Shown here: positions 57,345 to 64,000 of the stretch, piece after piece
How positions within the stretch are numbered: the stretch's first letter is position 1
Layout of the letters: every line of letters begins with the position of its first letter
Source of the DNA: Rhizoclosmatium globosum
Lineage: Eukaryota; Chytridiomycota; Chytridiomycetes; Chytridiales; Chytriomycetaceae
Length of the DNA: 64,000 nt
Assembly: GCA_002104985.1 (NCBI GenBank)
Contig: MCGO01000003.1
Location: 124,001-188,000 of the forward strand
Direction: 5' to 3'
The notes under the pieces: model-generated
Database searches by the model: none
What the model saw: only the letters and a program-made list of their open reading frames with translations
What the model was told of the DNA's origin: nothing
Program-made: the position numbers and the translations under genes

Positions 57345-57871
57345 ATGGAAGTGCAGGAAGTTGCCGGCACGGAAGAGATGCAAACCAATCCTCCCGCTGC
57401 TGTCGCAGCAACTGCTCAACAAGCGTTCCTGACTGTATTCATTATTGTTCGCAAAGACTTATCCAAGGTATATTGGATTAGAGGATCCACTTGAGTCTCA
57501 TCAAGTTGTTGACAGACTTTGAACTGGCCTATGGGTGCTGTCATTGGAAATGCTGCACATGCTGCCACAGCGGTTCTGCATAAATACCGAAACGAAGAGC
57601 GAGTGATTGAATATATGGCAGATTTGGAAGGGCTGCGAAAGGTGAACACACACATGGAACCGCATCTTGGAGACTAACTGTGATTCAGGTTGTTCTGGAA
57701 ACCAAGAATGAAGGCTCTCTCCTCAAGGTGGAAGAAGCGTTGAAGGAGAAAGGTCTTCTGTATCATAAGTGGGTTGAACAACCAGAGGGTATTTCAGCAG
57801 CTATTGCCACGGCCCCATACTTCAGAGACGATGTACAAGAGTGTTTAAAGAAGTGTCAGTTGTATCGATGA
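57345..57871 (+). CDS. PTRHD1-like peptidyl-tRNA hydrolase-domain protein
   Basis: Small protein of the Pth2 fold, PTRHD1 branch. Spliced from three exons with introns GTATAT...TGACAG and GTGAAC...ATTCAG, both in phase. It gives TVFIIVRKDLSK, then NWPMGAVIGNAAHAATAVLH, YMADLEGLRKVVLETKNEGS, and LLYHKWVEQPEGISAAIAT. The AHAATA segment corresponds to the catalytic region of Pth2 (QCAHAA), with Asn-Ala in place of Gln-Cys. Activity on peptidyl-tRNA is thus uncertain, as for PTRHD1 in animals. About 145 residues, clean frame. Start is 71 bp after TRP5 and its stop 54 bp before TMEM67. Confidence 0.82.
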
Positions 57872-57925
57872 AATAGAATTAGTCGACAAATATTATTCTG
57901 TTCAAAGTAAACAAACAAACCTGTC

Positions 57926-60900
57926 ATGTTTGCCTGCTTCGGGGATTGCTCTGGTCCTCGCGACAGGCCAATTGGTGCACGGCCAATATATATCGTCAGT
58001 TTCTTTACCGCCGTTTGTGTATTCCGCGTCAAGCTGTGCTCCAAATCAGGCGTTTGACATCACTGAGTTGTATTGTCGCACTTGTAACTCAAACCAAACC
58101 GTGGTGACTCCAGCATCATATTCCGGTATCACGGGATCATGTATGTGCATTTGTACATCTGATGTAGTTTTTTCATGCTATACTAGCTACATGTGCATGC
58201 TTGAATGGATATATTCTGTCGGGAGGAGGAAACTTGCTGGACTCTGTAACTTCGTGTATTCAATGTCCCTCTGGTCAAGTAAGCACTAAATCTTAAGTCA
58301 ATAGCTTATGTTGATGTTAGATCTCGTCGTTCGATCGGACGTTTTGTTTGAGCTGCCCTAACCCTGTCAACTCCACGCAAGGAATGCTGACATGCCCTTG
58401 TGGACCTTATCAATATTTACGTACGTTTTATTTCCTGCAAATTATGTTTCTTAATGACGCATTCTCATCCACAAGAAACTCGTGACGCAAACAACAATCC
58501 ATTGGCGACAGCTGTATGTACAAAATGCCCTCTGGGAACGTATCCAAGTGACGATATCTCAACGTGTGTTTCCTGTCCTCAACCTCAAATGAGCGTCACT
58601 CAAGCGACAAACGGGCAATATTCATGTGTTTGTAACACGACTTTGGGGTACTACGCTCAGCCAGTCGGAAATGAGTGTATAAATGCAACCGCGAAGCTTC
58701 CGATTGTTTCGTCAACGACAATTTCTTTCACATCACCGATGGGTCCAGGAAACATCGTTGCTGCAATCACAAACTTTGCATCTGATCTGTTTGCGACTAA
58801 TGTGGCGTCAGCTGCCTTATTTTGCAAAGTTTGATATACCGTGTTTTGGTGTTGGTTTTTTCTAAACTTTTCTACATAGAATAATTGGGACGAAACAGCG
58901 TGTCAGATTCTGGCAAACCTTTGTGTACTACAGTTTTACGATACTTCTTCAACGGCGTGTTCATTGTACACGCAAACTCAGCAAACTCGTCCTTCTTCAA
59001 CTATATCTCTTCTATTCAAAAGGTTCCGATCTCAAAAACTCATTCTAATACTGACTGATTGACAGATACGTTGGAATGCCGTGGCTCTATTACTCTGAGA
59101 TTCCATCACAAATTGCAGGATTGATTCCTAACGTTACTATAAATCTTAGTAATCCAGCAGTACGTATCATATCATGTTAAATTTTTCATGCTGAGACATA
59201 ACGTTAGAAAACTGGAATGCTTAATTTTGTGCTCGCCGCATATCTTCTACTGGTCAATTTCTTGGATACCAGTACTTGAAGAACCAATTTGCGTTTTGTT
59301 CCAACTCGGACGTGAGCAACACACCTTGGTTGTTTGTCGGACACAATTATGAGATGTCTTGTAACATAAACATCGCAAACGTTGTGAACAGACATTTGAG
59401 ACAACATTTTATGATCTCTGTAAGTTCTATTTCACCCTAAATGGTAAGATATTGATCTCATAAACAGTTATGATCGATGACACGGGATCTTACCTCCCAG
59501 TCCCAGTCCGTATCTCAATATGCCTCAAAATCAATACGGTTATGACTTTTACTACGCCGGTAACACATTCACGCGGAGGTTCTTTTTGATTGATAACATC
59601 AGCGGGGTTTCGAATGGGAACTTGAAAGTCATTCGAGTCCCGACGTCAATATCATTCCGAATTACTCAAGCTACTGGAAGTTCGGCAACGTCAGGAAACG
59701 CTCCGACAACTGGAACTGCGGGGAAGATCTATATGCCTGTTATGGATATCCAATATGCTGAACGAACAGTTGATGGTTATATTGACCCGTCGGATAATAG
59801 TGTATATGCGTCTCCTCGGGTTAGCTGCACTGCTTTGATTAAGTTTTGCTGAAATGTGTGTTTAGTTCAACTTCAAAGTTCAGTACGTTATGTCCATGGC
59901 CGATTTTTGGGCCCAAATGCAGATTTTCTTCTCACTTACAACGGCTGGAGTATTATTAGCTGCAATATACAGAACCTTACAGTGGTCTAAGCGAAACACA
60001 GTCGCAGGAGAATCTATTGATGCTCAGGTTTACAATGGCACTGCCAAGTTTTTCGTTTGGCACTAAAAAACGAACATAGATTATCGTACAGTCCGTCGTA
60101 AACATCTGTGGATGTGCTGGATCTACTTACTTCTGGTATTTGGGTCTTCTCTCTTGCTACTGGTTTGTATTCTACAAGGGACAGAGTGCCTTGTACCTGC
60201 TGATCCCAACGGAAGCACACGACATTTACATCTTCACAACAACTCTGGCGGTGACGACTGTTACTCAGGTTTCAGATTCTACACTGTTAGCCCTTTATTC
60301 TAACCACCCATCAGTCCATTTACCTCGCCGTCCGCATCTACTCCCAATGCAAAGTCAACATCTTCTTTTTTGATGGGAAAAATCGCGTGGACGGCTCGTC
60401 CATTCCGCGAAAGACCCACATCCTCAGGAAAAGCAGCACCCGTCAGTATTTGGCGAACAATCTTTATGGCGAACCAATGGAGATCGCTTCAGTGTATGAG
60501 AAAGTTTCGATTGAGTTTCAACTTGTATGGATGTATTTCGCGTTGGATGGAATGGCTTGGCAGTATGCTGCAACAGCGCAGCCGAATATTCACGACTTGA
60601 GTCCTGGTCCTCGAAATCCTGTACTTATTTTCGCGGTGGACTTTTTAGTTTGGATTTTCTTGATCGCTCTGCAGGTACGCACGTTTTACCTTTCTAAATG
60701 GGAAGCTAAGAGGATGAAACAGATGCTGTTCAGATACTTGGTGTACGATCGCTTTTACAGAGACAGGTTCTTGCAATACGCGGATTTACTTTCTGTTTCA
60801 AACATAAGTTTGATTGTGTTTGACGAGAAACGACATGGATATTATGTTCACGGAAGATCTGTTCACCAATTATCGGATACGTGCATCACAGAGTTGAATG

Positions 60901-61731
60901 AAAGTCTCAGGAAGGAAGAGGTCTGTTCTATCGTTCTCATATCGAGTCACTGAAACGTAACCAGGCGGATATGGTACCTGCTCGAGGACTCGATCAATCG
61001 GACCATCAAGTCTTTGAGATATTTGTAACTCCGGAAGTTCGTTCCACATATGACAAGATTTATGGTGTGGTTGTTTCTGCCGTAAGTCCTCAAAGCGGGG
61101 ATTCCTAAATCTAATAGTTGTATTAGGATCCCTTCTCACAAATGAGACAAGCCAACATGAGATTAAGTAAGTTTCATTAAATTAATAGTCGTGTCTGAAC
61201 TTCTGAACAGATGCGGCCGCCCGAACGAATCGAAAGATGAAGCCTGCGGATGCAGCCTCTATCACAGCATATCAAACTGTCAATAAATTCCTCTGCAGCT
61301 TTTTCGATAAGGTATAAAATATTTGTTTATGTTGCGACTTGCTTACCTGCTTCTTTATCAAGAACTTCAAAGAATTCAATTATTCAACTCGCGACAAAAC
61401 GTACCTCGAAAAGCTGTTTGGAGCAACACCTGACACATTTCAGGGATCAGTGTTTTTGCATGGTATTAGTAGAAAGCTGATTAGCTTCAACTTATTATGA
61501 TGATTTATAGATCCTCTTTCTTTCAAGCAAGTGCTTTTGCGAGGACTGGAGCCAGCAATCTTGATATGTTATGCTCTTATATTTATTTGCATCGACATTA
61601 GTGCAAACTCTGTCCCTGCTGCAGCATTATCCATCTACATCATCGACAGCATTCTTGTGTTTGCAAGATCCCACTTTGGTGAACAGAACTTGTCAACCAA
61701 AACACTACTCGATTGGAAATTCCTTGTTTGA
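57926..61731 (+). CDS. TMEM67: Meckelin (TMEM67), ciliary transition-zone receptor-like protein
   Basis: Meckelin spans the membrane of the ciliary transition zone, where it forms part of the MKS gate. A signal peptide-like start (IALVLATGQLVHGQ; one base break right after the ATG) is followed by a Cys-rich extracellular region with CxxC pairs (CTKCPLGTYP, CVSCPQPQ, YSCVCNTTLGYYAQ). Then come ACQILANLCVLQFYDTSSTA and MPWLYYSEIPSQIAG, both meckelin-specific. Membrane segments start near 59930 (FFSLTTAGVLLAAIYRTLQW). The conserved cytosolic blocks are YADLLSVSNISLIVFDEKRH, GYYVHGRSVH, HQVFEIFVTPEVRSTYDKIY and LLRGLEPAILICYALIFICI. More than ten short introns. The gene implies a membrane-bound flagellar base. 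Confidence 0.88.
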
Positions 61732-61802
61732 TATAATCAACCCCACTTCTTTATTCACAATAAAAGTCCAAATATAAAAATAACTCTCCCAAAATCCTGT
61801 CA

Positions 61803-63720
61803 TCACTTTTTGAAAAAGCTAGAAATCAGCTTCTGTCCAGTATTTGCAGCCGCTTTCTTGGTTGCCGGAGCTTTCCCTTTTGGCTTCGCGGGAGAAGCCT
61901 TTTTGTTCTCATTGTTGCTCGGTCCACCCTTCTTTTCCTCCACTGCAATCGGGACAGGATCAACCGGCTTTTGAATAACAGGGATTTTGGGGACAGATTT
62001 GACGATTGGAACAACTTCGTCTTCACTGTACGATTCCCAGCCTTCAACGTCTTTTGTTTCCATGTATTTCCCGACTTGTTGTGTGACTTTCTTGATCACC
62101 TTTCTACGACGGCGAATGCGTCTTGTTGTATGCTGAACTTCTGCAGGTAAAATATGTTACTTGAATTACTGTAGACATAATCAAGTTTACCTGACTGCTG
62201 TTCCATAGGGGACACGACATCTTCAACTGCCATTGCTTCGTCTACTTCTTCCATAGGCTTGGCGGCTGCTTCAACTTCTTCTTCATCGTCATCGTCATGT
62301 GTTTCTGGCCCAGCAGACAACTTTGCCATAAGTTTGAGACGCTTTGTTTCGTGGTCATCTTGATCAGATTCACCATCCTCTGGAAATGATGCTTTTAATA
62401 TAGCAAATAGTATAGTTCAAGGACCAACCATCGTCATCATCAACAGCCCCCCGCTTTTTGGTATTCACCTATCAAAGAGATGCTTAGCAAGAACGTCACG
62501 TTAAAAACGAATGGCATTCACCTCATCTTCTTCATCAAACATTCCCATCAGCTTCTCATCCACCTCTTTATGAACAAACGCGTCTTTGACCGCTTCTGCA
62601 CGGCCTTTTCTTTCAACTTTTCTCGTTCAGCCTGCTTTGCAGCATCCACAACAGCAGCCTTCTGTTTTCTTTCTTCATCTTGTTTGATTTGAGTTGCAAA
62701 GAAACTCGTCTTTGACGCGGTTGTGTTCGGCTTCTTTTTGGTATCACTGTATGGCACGTTTTAACGACAAATTATGGATAGTGAGGACAAACTTTGATTT
62801 AGCAGCGGATTTGGACGATGTCGAAGAGGTTGAGGATTGTTTTTGAAGCGTGGGTTTTGGTGGAGCAGCAGTTGTGGAAGGTTGAGGCTGGGGTACACTA
62901 TTTAGCATCCATTTCAGATTCACAATAACGAACTTGAATTCTTGGTGCAGGAACTGGGGCTTTTCCAAATAGCGGTCGGTCAATGTATGTTATTTGAGGG
63001 TTTTTGAGTACTCTGCATTTCCTTGAGCTCAGAATCAGCAAGAAGAAGGTTCGAGAAGGAAGTTATTACATCATCAAGTCTACGGAATCGCTTTTGTTGA
63101 CTTCGGATTCGACGTTTGCGAGAACTTCATAGGTATTCTGTGTTGAGAGTTAAAAGGTTGGAATGGCAGCTGAAGTGATGGTACCTTGACAGGTGCATTT
63201 GCAATACTGAATATGTGGACAGAGCAGTTGGTGTATAAAGCTTTGGTTTCTGAATTCGTTGTTGAGGAGCGAGTCCGAAAGATTGCCCCTCACCCTCAAG
63301 CGACTCTTGCGGAACAACGCGAATCTCAGTTTCGAGTGCATCGGAGTCAGTGCTCGAGCCTGAGCGTCATCAAGGTAGATTCAGCGTTATTCTCTCGTTG
63401 CGGATGTGGATGTGTGTGTGGAGTACCTTTGATGTCGCCCATGACCAGGTAGCACGCATGCACCTTGTCCCTGTGGCCTTGCGCGTATTCCTCGAGCAGT
63501 CTAATTCAACGCACAACGAACTCAGACCCAAACCAACAAACTCAATCAATCAATCAATCAAACACACTCACTCTTTCGCTGTGTTCACTGTAACTCCGGC
63601 TTTGCGGCTCAGAAGACGGAACGTGACCTGTTTCAGGCTTAGAATCAATCAAGTGTTTCAAGTGGTCGTTGCACGAACGAGGTCGCCGCCGCCAGTGAGA
63701 ATCTCGGAAATGTGTTCCAT
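61803..63720 (-). CDS. DNA polymerase delta subunit POLD3/Cdc27
   Basis: Accessory subunit linking polymerase delta to PCNA. Exon 1 (from 63720) codes MEHISEILTGGGDL. An intron with donor GTTCGT and acceptor AAACAG joins in phase to VTFRLLSRKAGVTVNTAKE, and the next exon continues LLEEYAQGHRDKVHACYLVM, the winged-helix region of POLD3. Middle exons are less conserved (QITYIDRPLFGKAPVPAP, then Lys/Glu-rich DEERKQKAAVVDAAKQAERE). The extreme C-terminus is TGQKLISSFFKK, a perfect PCNA-interacting QxxLxxFF box, where the family has it. Two or three frame changes in the middle. Start is 45 bp from the divergent MetRS start. Confidence 0.82.
63543..63561. repeat. ATCA tetranucleotide repeat in a POLD3 intron
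   Basis: About five copies of CAAT/ATCA inside the second intron of POLD3. Short microsatellite. Confidence 0.6.
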
Positions 63721-63765
63721 TCGACAAATTAGTTGGTTTAATAAAAAGAACTTCAAAAAAGTGAA
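63721..63765. promoter_or_regulatory. Bidirectional promoter between POLD3 and MetRS
   Basis: Only 45 bp separate the two start codons. Leaders and transcription start regions of the two housekeeping genes must overlap here or within the neighbouring coding sequence. Confidence 0.5.
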
Positions 63766-64000
63766 GATGTCTCCTCAACAAAAGGTTGATCCTAACGTGA
63801 CAATTGCCCTCGACCACCACTCCCGCAAAGTGTAAGCTACTTATTGGCGGCTGGAGCTGTGTGTGCCTTCATTGCTAACTGTTGCATTCGTTGCGAAGGC
63901 TGCCCATCAAGGGAAGAAAGAACGTCCTGATTACCAGTGCCTTGCCATACGTAAACAACATCCCACACCTTGGAAATATCATTGGATGTGTTCTTAGTGC
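63766..64000 (+). CDS. Cytosolic methionyl-tRNA synthetase, 5' part
   Basis: Exon 1 codes [20 protein letters not shown]. An intron (about 63833-63897, GTAAGC...GCGAAG) leads in phase to [20 protein letters not shown] and [13 protein letters not shown], which is the class I signature of MetRS (HLGN is the HIGH motif). The enzyme charges tRNA with methionine. The gene runs off the right edge, so only the first 55 or so residues are seen. No mitochondrial presequence, so the cytosolic enzyme. Confidence 0.88.

Overview
This window looks like gene-dense nuclear DNA of a zoosporic (chytrid-type) fungus. Fungal hallmarks are a bifunctional tryptophan synthase with fused alpha and beta parts, ATG11, an Apd1-like ferredoxin-type protein, a multicopper oxidase with a C-terminal membrane anchor, and many CFEM-like cell-surface proteins. 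Flagellum and cilium hallmarks are a TPPP/p25-alpha protein, CFAP100 and meckelin (TMEM67). Introns are short (about 45-210 nt, GT-AG) and intergenic gaps are often below 100 bp. No tRNA, rRNA, CRISPR array or transposon was recognised.

Layout. 1-3.5 kb: PP2A B'' subunit (minus, runs off the left edge). 3.7-4.9 kb: TPPP. 5.4-5.8 kb: small orphan with a presequence-like N-terminus. 6.5-10.7 kb: GT31 glycosyltransferase and a secreted subtilase, tandem on the minus strand. 11-13 kb: two CFEM-like surface proteins. 13.4-20.9 kb: ATG11 and a multicopper oxidase. 21.6-22.7 kb: Apd1-like protein. 22.9-25.8 kb: tandem array of CFEM-like six-cysteine genes. 25.8-28.6 kb: Ubp2/USP25-like deubiquitinase. 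29-34 kb: F-box/LRR gene, a P/Q-rich orphan, and a Thr-rich protein with a GPI-type tail. 34-38 kb: M1 aminopeptidase and LTO1. 38-41.7 kb: small secreted Cys-rich protein, CFEM-like genes and ribosomal protein uL29 (RPL35). 41.8-44.6 kb: PRP4-type kinase. 44.7-49.6 kb: four Sec14/CRAL-TRIO genes interrupted by one CFEM-like gene. 49.7-54.4 kb: CFAP100, a 2OG-Fe(II) oxygenase and a thioredoxin-fold membrane protein. 54.7-61.7 kb: TRP5, PTRHD1 and TMEM67. 61.8-64 kb: POLD3, then the start of cytosolic methionyl-tRNA synthetase.

The most distinctive content is a six-cysteine module with spacing C-x3-C-x(18-22)-C-x12-C-x4-C-x18/19-C. It occurs in at least seven genes, usually with a shared hydrophobic C-terminal tail, and in one case as a fused two-module gene. 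It resembles CFEM but lacks the CFEM middle Cys pair. Two more genes carry looser relatives.

A caution on quality. Many conserved genes, including essential ones such as TRP5, ATG11 and the PRP4 kinase, contain isolated one-base frame breaks while homology continues in the next frame. This fits single-base deletions in an uncorrected long-read consensus better than gene death. I therefore annotate these genes as functional with uncertain local frame. Gene spans below run from start codon to stop and include introns.
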